A program made the position numbers and the translations under genes. DNA of 64,000 bases from Lucinisca nassula (lineage: Eukaryota > Mollusca > Bivalvia > Lucinida > Lucinidae): the NCBI GenBank assembly GCA_963580285.1, contig OY757025.1, forward strand, positions 117,865,900 through 117,929,899. The letters are read 5' to 3'. The notes beneath the pieces were generated by a model, which saw only the letters and a list, made by a program, of their open reading frames with translations, had not been told where the DNA came from and made no database searches. This document shows, piece by piece, positions 45,488 through 56,649 of this stretch. Numbering within the stretch: the stretch's first letter is position 1; each line of letters opens with the position of its first letter.

Positions 45488-45780
45488 TACCTGCTACCTG
45501 CGTTCGATCCCGGGCCGCGACATACCAAAGTCGTTAAGAATGGTACTAGCTGCTCCTAGCTTGGCACTCAGATTTACGGAGTAGAGCTAGGACTGGTCGA
45601 CCCAGTGTCAGGATAATGTGATTGGGTGTGGTATCATGTAATGTGTCTGTGACATGATACTTCAGTGAGGCAGCACTATAAAAGTGAGCAATGAGCTCCC
45701 TGTCGCAACTAGACACTGTCGTGATATGACTGAAAAATTGTTGAAAGCGACGTTAAACCTGAATTCACACACACACACCT
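45488..45780 (+). mobile_element. tRNA-derived SINE family V, copy 2
   Basis: Plus strand, starting inside box B (GTTCGATCCCGGGCCGC) and ending GACGTTAAACCTGAATTC plus an ACACAC tail. About 290 bp of the family is kept. Confidence 0.8.
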
Positions 45781-46454
45781 GCTACATGTACCTGCTTAGT
45801 CTCAGAAGCCGTAGTCCAAGCAGCAAACAACAGCACTGATCAGAGTGCATGATGCACAGGCTGATCTGCGCATTTATTATTCGCACATGCATACAACCTA
45901 CCTGCTTAGTCTCAGAAGCTGTTCAAGAGAATAAAGCTTGGCATACATTAGCCTTAGTAACCATACTATCCAAGCAGGGAACAAAAGCGCTGATCAGAGT
46001 GTGCAGTTGCGGTTTGCTGATCTGCATAGTTGTTATTCGCACATGCAATTTTCAGGTGTTCTCATGACGTGATTAAAGACTTGTAATTGCTATGGTAATT
46101 ACTCAGTACTTGCCACCCAATTATCAAATAATAACAATCCAATCAACAAGCGCGTGTCAGTGATTTACTCAAGATAATCCAATTAAAAGGTTATTTAATA
46201 TCATTGGCAGTTACCTGGGAATGTGTGTCAGTCCAATAAATAAGGAAATCTCTAGTTTTGAAAAGGCAAACACTGAGACAAGTATGTTTTATTTTAGGTT
46301 AACTATTGCTAACCTTCCACCTTTACCCAAACTAAAACAATATCGTTTTGGGCAATAAAATGTTAATAATAATATTAGGGTCCGAGTTGGTCACGGGGCC
46401 AGTTTGGCAGGGGCTAAGATGTCCCAGAATCCAATAATGTCGCAGTCAACTCGG

Positions 46455-46800
46455 CCGGGTCAACTTCTGCCTCAGGATGGTCAAGCATCTGATCCAGTCC
46501 TTGGACGGGTCCTCTTCTTGGTACTCATCAATGACCTCCCTGATAAGATCAGGTCATCGGTCCGTTTGTTTGCTGATGATTGTGTCCTGTATAGGAACAT
46601 ATATTCTCCTTCTGGCTGTCTTATTTTACAAGATGACCCGGATGAACTTGCACAGTGGGAGGCCAATTGGCAGCTGAAGTCCAATGCGGCCAAATGTCAT
46701 TCAATGAGGGTGTTGACACCCTCTGGGCAAGCAAATTATGTTTGACTATACACTTCACCAGCAAGTTATGGAGCATGTTCAATCCACCAAATATCTTGGT
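46455..46800 (+). mobile_element. EN/RT LINE internal fragment
   Basis: Plus-strand piece running from GATGGTCAAGCATCTGATCC to CCACCAAATATCTTGGTT. It encodes LINDLPDKIRSSVRLFADDC but lacks the PQGS block (internal deletion) and has no 3' tail. It is abutted by the repeat starting at 46802. Confidence 0.8.
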
Positions 46801-46801
46801 T

Positions 46802-47125
46802 TATCGTATGACATCGCGTCTGAGAGTGTAATAATGCAAATTACCTAGGTACGTCCCGTAACGTTACATATACAACGTCGTTAATGACGCTGCGTTTACT
46901 AAATGCGGAATTTTGGCATTTTTGTAAGCAATCGTGAATAAAATGCGTTTTAAATGTCATATGATAAATAGAATCTTGCATTCGTGCTCATGTAATATTG
47001 AATTTATTAAACTCGTTGAGAAAAAGAGATAAAATGCTCGGCAAAGCCTCGCATTTTATCCCTTTTCATCAACTCGTTTAATAAATTCAGTAATACATGA
47101 ACTCTCGTGTAAGATCCTCTATATC
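46802..47125. repeat. Dispersed repeat H, copy 2
   Basis: CGTATGACATCGCGTCTGAG ... GATAAAATGCTCGGCAAAGC ... GTAAGATCCTCTATATC, same strand as copy 1, here abutting a LINE fragment and a MITE A. Confidence 0.75.
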
Positions 47126-47176
47126 ACCATCACTGATTGTAGGGATTGTCGTGTTTACCTGATAGCGGGATAAGGG

Positions 47177-47398
47177 TTAACCCATATCCTGCTGTTCACG
47201 ACAAGCCCTCCATAGCATACAGTGTAGATCCAGATCAGAGGGTTTCTGAAGAAGCCTTCAGAAGCCATCTGATCAGGATCCACACTGTTTGACATTGAGT
47301 TTGTGAATTTGTAGGAATTAATTTCATGAAGTATTCTGATTGGTTGAAAGTCAGAAATGGGTGTGGCTAAATCATTTATTCAGCAGGATAAGGGTTAA
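47177..47398. mobile_element. TTAA hairpin MITE family A, 63 bp before exon 2
   Basis: Complete copy (CCCATATCCTGCTG ... CAGCAGGATAAGGG), with the arm word GAAGCC duplicated. It ends 62 bp upstream of the exon 2 acceptor of the TFPT-like gene. Confidence 0.85.
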
Positions 47399-47460
47399 GG
47401 TTGATTATTGAAGTGTTCATTTGTAAAAGGTAAATGAGCTTTTATTTACTGTTTTCACAG

Positions 47461-47531
47461 GCCAATGAAAAGCTGGTCAACAGAATTCATCACGTGAAGA
47501 AATTAGTAAAGAGATATAAACGAGAAAGAAG
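47461..47531 (+). CDS. TFPT: TFPT/Nhp10-like INO80 subunit, exon 2
   Basis: This exon has 71 bases between TTTTCACAG and AAG|GTACAT; it enters in phase 0 and leaves two bases into an arginine codon. It encodes ANEKLVNRIHHVKKLVKRYK followed by RER. Human TFPT has VNExxLNRLHQVQxITRRLQQER at the same place, the most conserved part of that protein (remembered, not searched). The heptad spacing suggests a basic coiled coil that probably packs onto another INO80 subunit. A dead second copy of this exon lies 0.5 kb downstream at 48006-48710. A 160-bp palindromic MITE starts about 15 bp after the donor. Confidence 0.88.
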
Positions 47532-47544
47532 GTACATAATTCAC

Positions 47545-47706
47545 CATATTTGCATTATTTGCTGGCTCCCAGCTTGCAGATTGCCAATATTGGAAACAAC
47601 AGGTAACCAGACCCCCCTGACCTTTAAAGGTCAGGGTGGTCTGGTTACCTGTTTTTCCAACACTGATTACCTTCATACTAGGAACCAGCAGATAATGCAA
47701 ATAAGG
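47545..47706. repeat. Palindromic MITE D after exon 2
   Basis: Near-perfect ~160-bp palindrome. TTGCATTATTTGCTGGCTCC is inverted at the other end. The centre is GTAACCAGACC..CCCTGACC / GGTCAGGG..GGTCTGGTTAC. A second copy is at 59425-59590. Confidence 0.85.
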
Positions 47707-47879
47707 TCAATAATGAGTAATGAGAATACTGTAAAACTCCTAAAAATTCGGACACCTTGAGGACTTGCTATAATGCTCTTATTTTTAGCTCACCTGTCAC
47801 GTAGTGACAAGGAGAGCTTTTGGGATCATTTATTATTTTGTTACTCAATCCAGCCAAGAGTCCAAAAGGTATGCACTGA

Positions 47880-47995
47880 ATGCCATACAATGTCGACCCT
47901 GATCAGACTGCTCCTGAAGGAGCAGTCTGATCGGGGTCTGCACTGTTTGCTTTGGTCTATCTGTCCCAATACTTATGATTATTATGGTATTAACT
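47880..47995. repeat. Hairpin MITE family C, copy
   Basis: Stem CAGACTGCTCCTGAAGGAGC AGTCTG; flank CTATCTGTCCCAATACTTATG. Lies between exon 2 and its dead duplicate. Confidence 0.7.
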
Positions 47996-48040
47996 GTTTT
48001 CACAGGCCAATGAAAAACTGGTCAACAGAATTCATCATGT

Positions 48041-48343
48041 TGGTTGGTTGGTTGATTTGAGGCTTAACGTCCCCGTCAACACTGTAAAGGTCATTTTGGA
48101 GACGTTGCTTCCAATTTTGTGGGACTTTTACCCAACATTGAGATGAAATGACATCTCAAGCCCTGTCGCCCAATAAAACCAATAGGGTTTATTAGCATGG
48201 AGGGTCCACCTCGCACCGCGGTTCCTGGACAGGCTTAGATCCTCTAAGCGGTTTACCAGTACTAGTGTGCAGACCAGATTCAGCTCTGCGTGGAAGCATC
48301 ATGCAGCCCATATATTTCTTCAAGCCCCTATTGGCAGGGGACG
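48041..48343 (-). mobile_element. SINE family A inserted in duplicated exon 2
   Basis: Minus-strand SINE A of about 303 bp, running from its tail end (TTGATTTGAGGCTTAACGTC) to its head (AAGCCCCTATTGGC). The GAATTCATCATGT duplication on both sides marks target-primed integration into the exon copy. Confidence 0.85.
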
Positions 48344-48374
48344 GAATTCATCATGTGAAGAAATTACTCAGTAA

Positions 48375-48682
48375 AGAGATTTTGTTTGAATTGAGGTTTA
48401 ACATCCCCATCAACACTATTAAGGTCATTTTGGAGATGTTGCTTCCAATTTTGTGGGACTTTTACCCGATATTGAGACAAAATGACATCTCAAGCCCTGC
48501 CACCCAATGAAACAATACGTGTTATAATTATGTAGTGGATGGTCCGACTCGCACCACTTTGCCTGGGCAGGCTTAGTCATTCTAAGCTGATTACCAGTAC
48601 TCATGTGCGGTCAGTTACAGCTCTGTGTGGAAGCATCATGCAGCCAAATTTATTTCTCCAAGCCATGATGGGCGGGGGTCCA
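48375..48682 (-). mobile_element. SINE family A, second insertion in duplicated exon 2
   Basis: A second minus-strand SINE A copy, from TTTTGTTTGAATTGAGG to CCATGATGGGCGGGGG. The flanks AAAGAGAT and AGAGTGAT look like a worn target duplication. Borders are good to a few bases. Confidence 0.75.
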
Positions 48683-48782
48683 AAATAGAGTGATACAAAA
48701 GAGAAAGAAGGTACAGGATATATTGAGGAGTAATGAGAATAATGCTACCGCAGTTTATGTTTACTGGTATTTTGTCAAATTA

Positions 48783-49065
48783 CAGTCAACCTTCAGTAAC
48801 TCGAATAGCTTTGGAACCATTAAACTCGAATAGCTTTGGAACCATTTAAAAGAAGCCCCCGCTGTGTAGTGGGTATGCTACTAGTCTCATAAGCCAGGGG
48901 TCATGGGTTTGATCTCAGGCTTCTCCAGACTTTCAGATGAGTCTTTAAACTGAGGTCCTGTCTCTATATGACCTTAGCTGTTAGTGGGACGTAAAACTCA
49001 AACACAAACACAAGGAGCCATGAAAAATTGTTCGAGATAGGAGTAGTTCTTTGAAATACTGAGGT
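48783..49065. mobile_element. TA-type MITE carrying a short tRNA-derived SINE
   Basis: Outer sequence TACAGTCAACCTTCAGTAAC with AACTCGAATAGC, and inverted CTGAGG/TTCGAGATAGGAG words at the other end, form a worn pogo/Tc1-like MITE. Inside, 48848-49015 is a small SINE: head GCCCCCGCTGTGTAGTGGGT, box B-like GGGTTTGATCTC, end TTAGTGGGACGTAAAACTC and an AAACACAAACAC tail. Confidence 0.6.
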
Positions 49066-49215
49066 TTAATCATAAAACAAGGTCATGAGACATAATGGGG
49101 ATCACTAAATGATATTTTTACAGTCTTCTATTAAACAATGTTAATTGGTTTGTTGTGTGTACTCATTAGAATCGCCTCACTGAGGCGATTCTAATGAGTA
49201 CACACAACATACCTT

Positions 49216-49428
49216 TTAACTCTTGTCCTGCTGAATATTTATATATGTCACATCCACTACTGATTATCAACCAATCAGATTACTTGATGCAAATTATTGC
49301 AACAAATTCACAATCTGAATGGCAAACAATGTAGATCCTGATCAGATGGCTTTTTCAGAAGCCATCTGATCTGGATCTACATTGTTTCAAAGATAAGGCA
49401 TATCCGGGATTAGCAGGACAAGGGTTAA
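49216..49428. mobile_element. TTAA hairpin MITE family A
   Basis: Complete copy between TTAA sites (TCTTGTCCTGCTGA ... TAGCAGGACAAGGG). A palindromic MITE E directly precedes it (49150-49212). Confidence 0.85.
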
Positions 49429-49807
49429 AAACAAAATCAGGAAAAACTTCCTTAAATGTCCATATAATATGGGTATGTGGAGTTACTGAAACAGTTTTCT
49501 AGAGACTGGAGGGTATGTTCGAATTAGCGAAAGTAAACGAACCATACGTGTTCTGATTATCTCCCTTCTGCTGTTTGTCAGTTTATGGTGACAGAATATG
49601 CACTGTACTGGTACAGCTTATGAATAAGCATGCCCAGGAAACATGTGTTAAATAACATGGCCACTTGGAGGCAGGGCCTTTTTGTGCACTTAAGCCCTGT
49701 GGAGTGTAGTGGCCCATTGGCCTCTTGTTTACAAGGCCTTAGGCTTTTTGCATTGTAGTCCCATGAAAATAGCTGGAAATAAGGTTGAACAGTACAAGAG
49801 TCATGAA

Positions 49808-52800
49808 ATACAGTGAAAATCCAATATTAAGACCACCTTTGGGACTGTTCAAAAGTGGTCCCTGACCAGAGGACACTGTGGACAGAAAACACAAAGAAAG
49901 ATTAAGTGCAGCCTTCAACATAAGCTTTTTAGCTCACCTGTCACGTAGTGACAAGATGAACTTTTGGGATCACTTTTTGTCCATCATCCTTGCGTGTGTG
50001 CGTCCGTAAACTTTTTCTTCAAACAACATCTCCTCCTAAACCACTGATCGGATTTTGACCAAACTTCACAGGAATGATTCTTAGGTGGTCCCCTTTCAAA
50101 GTTGGTCAAATGGTTCCAGTCTGTTGCACATCTAGGTCACAGGAGCTAAAAATAGATTTTTTTACTGAAAATCTTTAAAAATCTTCTTCACTGAAACAGC
50201 AAGGCCCAGGTCTTTGATATTTGGTATGAAGCTTCATCTAGTGGACCTCTACCAAGATTGTTCAAATTATAGCCCTGGGGCCAAAAATGCCCCCGCCTCG
50301 GGGGCCTTTGGTTTTACATAGGCTTATATAGGGAAAATCTTTAAAAATCTTCTTCTCTGAAACCACAAGGCCCAAGTCTTTGATATTTGGTGTGAAGCTT
50401 CATCTAGTGGACCTCTACCAAGATTGTACAAATTATAGCCCTGGGGCCAAAAATGCCCCCGCCGTGGGGACCTTTGGTTTTACATAGGCTTATATAGGGA
50501 AAATCTTTAAAAATCTTCTTCTCTGAAACCGCAAGGCCCAAGTCTTTGATATTTGGCGTGAAGCTTCATCTATTGGACCTCTATCAAGATTGTTCAAATT
50601 ATAGCCCTGGGGCCAAAAATGCCCCTGCCCCGAGGGCCCTTGGTTTTACATAGGCTTATATAGGGAAAATCTTTAAAAATCTTCTTCTCTAAAACCACAA
50701 AGCCCAGGTCTTTGATATTTGGTATGAAGCTTCATCTAGTGGATCTCTACCAAGATTTTTCAAATTATAACCCTGGGGCCAAAAATGCCCCCGCCCTGGG
50801 GGCCTTTGGTTTAACATAGGCATATATAGAAAAAATCTTTAAAAATCTTCTTCTCTTTTACCGCAAGGCCAAGGTCTTTGATATTTGGTGTGAAGCTTCA
50901 TCTAGTGGAACTCTATCAAGATTGTTCAAATTATACATGTAGCCCTGGGGCCAAAAATGCTCCCGCCCTGGGGGCCTTTGGTTTTACATACACTTATATA
51001 GGGAAAATCTTCTTCTCTTTTACCGCAAGGCCCAAGTCTTTGATATTTGGAGTGAAGCTTCATCTTGTGGACCTCTATCAAGATTGTTCAAATTATAGCC
51101 CTAAGGCCAAAAATGCCCCGCCCCGGGGCCCTTTGGTTTTACATAGGGTTAGATAGGGAAAATATTTGAAAATCTTCTTCTTTGAAACAACAAGGCCCAG
51201 GTCTTTAATATTTGGTATGAAGCTCCATCTAGTAGACCTCTACCAAGATTGTTCAAATTATAGCCCTGGGGCCAAAAATGCCCTGTCCCGGGGGCCTTTG
51301 GTTTTACATGGGCTTATATAGGGAAAATCTTTAAAAATCTTCTTCTCTTTTACCGCAAGGCCCAGGTCTTTGATATTTGGTACGAAGCTTCATCTAGTGG
51401 AGCTCTATCAAGATTGTTCATATTATAGCCCTGGGGTGAAAAATGCCCCTGCCCCAAGGGCCTTTGGTTTTACATAGGCTTATATACGGAAAATCTTTAA
51501 AAATCTTCTTCTCTGAAACTGCAAGGCCCAAGTCTTTGAAATTTGGTGTTCAGCTTCATCAAGTGGACCTCTATCAAGATTGTTCAAATTATAGCCCTGG
51601 GGCCAAAAATGCCCCAGCCCCGAGGGCCTTTGGTTTAACATAGGCTTATATAGGGAAAATCTTTAAAAATCTTCTTCTCTGAAACCACAAGCCCAGGTCT
51701 TTGATATTTGGTGTGAAGCTTCATCTAGTGGACCTCTACCAAGATTGTTCAAATTATAGCCCTGGGGCCAAAAATGCCCCCGCCCAGGGGGCCTTTGGTT
51801 TTACATAGGCTTATATAGAGAAAATCTTTGAAAATCTTCTTCTCTTTTACTGCAAGGCCCAAGTCTTTGATATTTGGTGTGAAGCTTCTTATAGTGGACC
51901 TTTACCAAGATTGTTCAAATTATATCCCTGGGGCCAAATATGCCCCCGCCCCGGGGTCCTTTGGTTTTACATAGACTTATATTGGGAAAATCTTTAAAAA
52001 TCTTCTTCTCTGAAACCACAAGCCCAGGTCTTTGATATTTGGTGTTCAGCTTCATCTAGTGGACCTCTGTCAAGATTGTACAAATTATAGGCCTAGGGCG
52101 AAAAATGCCCCCGCCCGGGGCCCTTTGGGTTAACATAGGATTATATAGGGAAATTATTTAAAAATCTTCTTCTCTGAAACCACAAGGCCAAGGTCTTTAA
52201 TATTTGGTATGAAGCTTTATCTAGTGGACCTTTACCAAGATTGTTCAAATTATAGCCCTGGGGCCAAAAATGCTCCCGCCCCGGGGGCCTTTGGTTTTAC
52301 ATAGACATATATAGGGAAAATCTTTAAAAATCTTCTTCTTTAAAACCGCAAGGCCCAGTTCTTTGATATTTGGTGTGAAGCTTCTTATAGTGGACCTTTA
52401 CCAAGATTGTTCAAATTATATCCCTGGGGCCAAATATGCCCCCGCCCCGGGGTCCTTTGGTTTTACATAGACTTATATTGGGAAAATCTTTAAAAATCTT
52501 CTTCTCTGAAACCACAAGCCCAGGTCTTTGATATTTGGTGTTCAGCTTCATCTAGTGGACCTCTGTCAAGATTGTACAAATTATAGGCCTAGGGCGAAAA
52601 ATGCCCCCACCTGCAGGCCCTTTGGTTTTACATTGGCTTATAGCCTTATACAGGGAAAATCTTTAAAAATCTTTTTCTCCAAAACCTGATGGCCCAGTTC
52701 TTTGAATTTGGTGTGTAGCTTCATCTAGTGGACTTCTACCAAGATTGTTCAAATCATAGCCCTTGGGTCAAAAATGCCCCCACCCCGGGTTTTTTGGTTT

Positions 52801-53352
52801 TTACATTGATTTATATAGGGAAATTTAAAAAAAAATCTTCTTCTCTGAAACTGCAAGGCCCAGGTCTTTGATATTTAATGTGAAGCTTCATCTAAATTGT
52901 TCAAATTATAGCCCTAGGAAATAGTAGTCAAGGCAATGAAAACCTTTGAAAATCTTCTTGTCTGAAAGCAGAAGGCCAAGGTCTTTGATATTTGGTATGA
53001 ATCTTTGTCTTGTGGATTTCTACCAAGATGGTTCAAATTATAGCCCTGGGGGCAAAAATGGCCTGCCCCAGGGACCCCAAGGTTTATATAGACTTATATA
53101 AGGAAAACGGTTAAAAATCTTGTCTGAAACCAGAAGTCTCCATTCTTTGATATTTGGTATGAATTTCACCTTTTAGACCACTACCAAGATTAATCATATT
53201 ATAGCCCGGGGCCAATAATGGCTCTCCCAGGGGCCCACTTGATACCCTATGGATCAGGTGAGCGATCCAGGGCCATAATGGCCCTCTTGTTAAAGCAGAA
53301 TTAGTCTTAATTTTAGGTGGTCTTATGGTTCTTAATAGCGGAATTCACTGTA
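49808..53352. mobile_element. TA-target MITE split by a 3.36-kb repeat-array element
   Basis: The left half (49808-49930) and right half (53290-53352) match 15444-15652 (TTAAGACCACCTTTGGGACT; AAGCAGAATTAGTCTTAAT). The element between them (49931-53289) starts AGCTCACCTGTCACGTAGTG and ends AGGGCCATAATGGCCCTCTTG. A lone start of the same element is at 47787-47850. Confidence 0.8.
50145..53225 (+). repeat. 166-bp tandem array
   Basis: About 18 units. The word TTTGATATTTGG recurs at 50213, 50379, 50545 and 50711, giving a 166-bp period. Each unit carries AAGGCCCAGGTC, AGCTTCATCTAGTGGACC, TTGTTCAAATTATAGCCCTG and GGGGCCTTTGGTTTTACATA. Short ORFs on both strands are translations of the repeat. Units decay toward the right end; 51840-52140 and 52350-52640 are close to each other, suggesting a block duplication. 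Confidence 0.92.
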
Positions 53353-53959
53353 ACTGATAAGTGCAGTCTCCCCAGAGCCTTTGCTGGTTACAGTCATTTG
53401 AAGGAGATTGAAGTAGTTTTATGTAAGTTGTGGTAACAGGTCATCCGTGTGGCTTGCTGGCTCAGTGGGTAGAATGTTTACAAGGTATGCAAGAAGACTT
53501 GTGTGTTACGAAAACACATTACAAAAACATGCCTATACGAATACATTGTAACCGAAAAAATGAAACTTTTAAGATGAAAAATTGTGAATTTTTTCTTATT
53601 TCTGCTTAAAATATAGATAATACCACCTTTAACCCCAGTTTTCTCCATATAAAGTGGGGTGTAGGGGGGTGTTCATTTCACAGACTTGTTCACGTGATGA
53701 CATCCGTATGACATAGCGCATTCTTTCATATCCCGAAAAACGGTGTTTTTTTCTGATGAAATTTTATCATAATGTACTTATTTATACACCAGACACAGGT
53801 TGTTGGTGTTCGTTAGAACCCCATCATTGAGGTGGTTCTAACGCATATCCCCAACCTTTGTCTTGGAGCAGAAATAAGCAAATGATTGTTTATCCCTGTA
53901 ATCTGTAGTTTTCTCTATATAAAGTGGGGTTTAGAGGGGTGTTCATTACATGGACTTAT

Positions 53960-54194
53960 TTACCCATTTTGTACCAGAAACCCAAAAACGTGTACCATGG
54001 TAAACAGTGCAGGCCCAGATCAGACACCGCAGAACGTAGCGTCTGATCAGGGTCTCCACGGTTTGCTAAAAGTCCAGTCTTTTTCCAAATAAATTTTGAT
54101 GAAAACACAACCTGACATCCCTAAATTTTGAAATGAACTCCTGCTATACATAAGCCATAAGGAGGAAGATTCCATTTGGTACAAAAAGGGTTAA
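53960..54194. mobile_element. TTAA MITE family B
   Basis: CCCATTTTGTACCAGAAACC ... CCATTTGGTACAAAAAGGG; hairpin CAGACACCGCAGAACG / CGTCTGATCAGGG. Confidence 0.8.
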
Positions 54195-54199
54195 CATGA

Positions 54200-54515
54200 T
54201 GGTTTGAGTCCTGGTCAAGCCATGTTCTTTTTCCTCCCCTGTGACATTTAATGGCTCAAGGTGGGTCTAGCACCTTGTCTGAGAGCATAAGAGAGTATGA
54301 AAATAAAGTCTCGCAGCCAGACTGGATAGGGCATAGAGATTAGTGACAAATCCCATTAGGCAGGGGGAAATTTAACAGGTGGATCGTGTGGCTTGATAGC
54401 TCAGTCAGTAGAGTGTTTGCACGGTATGTGAGAGGCCCTTGGTTTGAGTTCCTGTCCCTGAGAGGCCCTTGGTTTGAGCCATGTTCTTTTTTCTCCCCTG
54501 CGACACATTTTGCCT
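54200..54515 (+). mobile_element. tRNA-derived SINE family B, copies 3 and 4 (partial)
   Basis: A head at 54390-54490 (TAGCTCAGTCAGTAGAG ... GAGAGGCCCTTGGTTTGAG) follows a body piece (54290-54340, CAGCCAGACTGGATAGGG). A short internal duplication GAGAGGCCCTTGGTTTGAG occurs twice. A further head fragment lies at 53445-53490. Confidence 0.7.
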
Positions 54516-54539
54516 TATTTATTGGCTGCAAACATGCAT

Positions 54540-55288
54540 TTAACCTTTTTTGTACTAAATGGAATCTTCTCTCTTAAATACAGCATGCACCCATTTCCAA
54601 ATGTAGGGTGTCGGGTTAAGTTATTGATAGACATTTATCTAGAAAATGATTGGAAAGTCTACAAACAGTGAAGACCGTGATCAGACACTGTGTGCTGCAG
54701 TTGCTGATCTGGGTCTGCACACGGATACTTGAGGTCAGTAGAGCTTTCTTGCGATTAGTAGAGCGGATGGTCCAAAACTGATCTCTTGGCTTTGGTTGTG
54801 TCACATCTGGGATTGTTTGAAAATAATGTTAGTTTATGGATATGATTGTATCCTATCCATAAAATATCATTTTTAGACAATTTCTAGATATGGCCCAATC
54901 ATTTGTATGACTTAAGGTGTTGAATGCAAAAATATGCAGGAAAAAAAAATCCAAGACATCAATTTTGGACCATCCACTCTACTAAACTCAAAGCTCTGTC
55001 GACCCCAAGTATCTATGGACCTCCACTGTTTGCCAGTGACCTGTTTTGGGGTTTAACCCATTGTATGCAAGTGGACTCTTCCATTGCTATATGTTGGACA
55101 AGTCCATTTGTCATATAAGGGGTATCAGGCCAATTTTTACATTCTTAATCTTATTCCATTTTTGACGGAAAATCCTGTTTGCAAACAGTGCAGGCCCTGA
55201 TCAGACTTCGTGTTCTGCGGCGTCTGATCTGGGCCTGCACTATTTGCCAAGGTACCCCTTTAAGGGTTTCCTGCATGCAATGGGTTAA
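54540..55288. mobile_element. Two more MITE B copies and a spacer
   Basis: 54540-54725 (AACCTTTTTTGTACTAAATGG; hairpin GATCAGACACTG) and 55050-55288 (TTAACCCATTGTATGCAAGT ... CATGCAATGGGTTAA). The spacer 54726-55049 has two partly inverted words (GTCCAAAACTGATCTC / CAATTTTGGACCATCC) and no exon signal. Confidence 0.7.
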
Positions 55289-55498
55289 CCCTTGTCCTGC
55301 TGAGTCCAGATATGCCTTACCTTTCAAACAATGTAGATCCAGATCAGATGGCTTCTGAAGAAGCCATCTGATCAGGATCTACATTGCTTGTCATTCAGAT
55401 TGTGAATTTGTTGCAATAATTTGCATCAAGTAATCTGATTGGTTGATAATCAGGAGTGGGTATGGCATATTTGAATATTCAGCAGGACAAGGGCTAAT
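55285..55498. mobile_element. TTAA hairpin MITE family A before exon 3
   Basis: Complete copy; the right target has mutated to CTAA. It shares its left TTAA with a family B MITE (55050-55288) and ends 72 bp before the exon 3 acceptor. Confidence 0.85.
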
Positions 55499-55569
55499 AT
55501 ATAAAATGGGTTCAAGAACATCAATCAGAGAAGGCTCAGTTGTTATTTTTCTTGGTTTGTTTGTTACAG

Positions 55570-55639
55570 ATTTCTGTCTGAGAGGCTTGATAAACATAAT
55601 GACAACTACAGAGAAGCACAGGTTCCTGCTGCCTGGGAG
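55570..55639 (+). CDS. TFPT: TFPT/Nhp10-like INO80 subunit, exon 3
   Basis: This exon has 70 bases between TTGTTACAG and GAG|GTAAAG. The first base completes the split arginine, followed by 23 codons: FLSERLDKHNDNYREAQVPA then AWE, leaving in phase 0. Human TFPT continues after its coiled coil with RFLMRVLDSYGDDYR, so the exon order 1-2-3 reproduces the TFPT core without gaps. That contiguity across two introns is the best evidence that these tiny exons are real. A TTAA hairpin MITE ends 72 bp upstream of the acceptor. Confidence 0.88.
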
Positions 55640-55934
55640 GTAAAGTAGAGATCAGTTGTTTAAAGCATCGTTAGCTTAACGAGCTCATTAGTGGTCATAT
55701 TTTTAATTGTTAAAGCAAGTGCAGTATATAACATTTTGATATTTTTGCTGAAAAAAATGTGAGCAGCTTTTGCATTTGCAAAAAATATTAGCATATTTGC
55801 CATATTAAATGATCCAAGTTTTAACGATATGTTAACTAATGACATCATTGGTTTTGAACAAATGGCACTTGCTGTATAAGATTTTGCATATGTTACTTTG
55901 AGTTGATTGACAAAGAATCGACCATAAAAATGAT

Positions 55935-56242
55935 CCTTCACTTTGTTTGATTTGAGGTTTAACATCCCCATCAACACTGTAAAGGTCATTTTGGAGACGT
56001 TGCTTCCAATTTTGTGGGACTTTTACCCGACATTGAGATGAAATGACATCTCAAGCCCTGCCGCCCAATGAAGCCAATAGGGTTTATAAGCATGGGCGGT
56101 CAGACTCTCGCACCGCTTTGCCTGGGCAGGCTTAGATCCTCTAAACGGTTTACCAGTACTCGTGTGCGGGTCGGTTTCAGCTCTGCGTGGAAGCATCATG
56201 CAGTCAATCCATTTCTTCAAGCTTCGATGGGCACGGGACGGA
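55935..56242 (-). mobile_element. SINE family A, copy in intron 3
   Basis: Full-length minus-strand copy, from TTTGATTTGAGGTTTAACATC to TTCGATGGGCACGGG, between exons 3 and 4 of the TFPT-like gene. Confidence 0.85.
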
Positions 56243-56379
56243 TCTTTCACTTTGCATCTGTTGTAGTCCCTAAATTTGTCAGTCCATTCGTTTCATTGGG
56301 GATTTAGGGATAAACTGTGTCAGTAGTAGGCCTGTGAAATGAATGTCTTTCAGATCCGGCAGGAGTAGATTATTCTCAG

Positions 56380-56530
56380 AACTCTGTATTTTATTCAAAC
56401 AGAGTAGACCATGATCAGAAGCCACATTCTTCAGCCTCTGATCTAGGTCTACACTGTTTGCCAAGCTGAACACATAAGTCCAATCAAGACCGATTTTACA
56501 GGTAACCCTCTTTACACAATATGTTGACCT
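56380..56530. repeat. Hairpin MITE (TTTGCCAAG type)
   Basis: ATTCAAACAGAGTAGACCAT ... TCAGAAGCC/GGCTTCTGA-like stem ... GGTCTACACTGTTTGCC and AACCCTCTTTACACAA. A related copy is at 17505-17655. Confidence 0.6.
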
Positions 56531-56649
56531 CACAACAGCTACTATAAATAACCATTACCTAGATTTTGTACAAATCAGTGGTAGTCACATGGATATCAGT
56601 ATCACTATTGGAATGAATTTCATTTTTGTGGATTTTATCTATGTGTAGA

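Larger units (their letters stand above)
48006..48710 (+). pseudogene. Duplicated, SINE-broken copy of TFPT-like exon 2
   Basis: Positions 48006-48040, 48344-48374 and about 48683-48710 together repeat exon 2 (47461-47531), including its TTTTCACAG acceptor and GAAAGAAG|GTACA donor. Flanking intron sequence is also repeated (AGTAATGAGAATA follows both copies). The copy is split by two minus-strand SINEs. The first has a 13-bp target duplication GAATTCATCATGT (48028-48040 and 48344-48356). The copy also has small indels that shift the frame. It is therefore a segmental duplication of the exon that was later killed, not an alternative exon. Confidence 0.8.

Noticed and set aside
50878..51643. 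ORFs with LVELYQDCSNY repeats
   Set aside because: They follow the 166-bp tandem unit and shift between units.
55100..55280. Pre-miRNA-like hairpins in MITE B copies
   Set aside because: Hairpins are explained by the MITE structure; no evidence of processing can be drawn from sequence alone.
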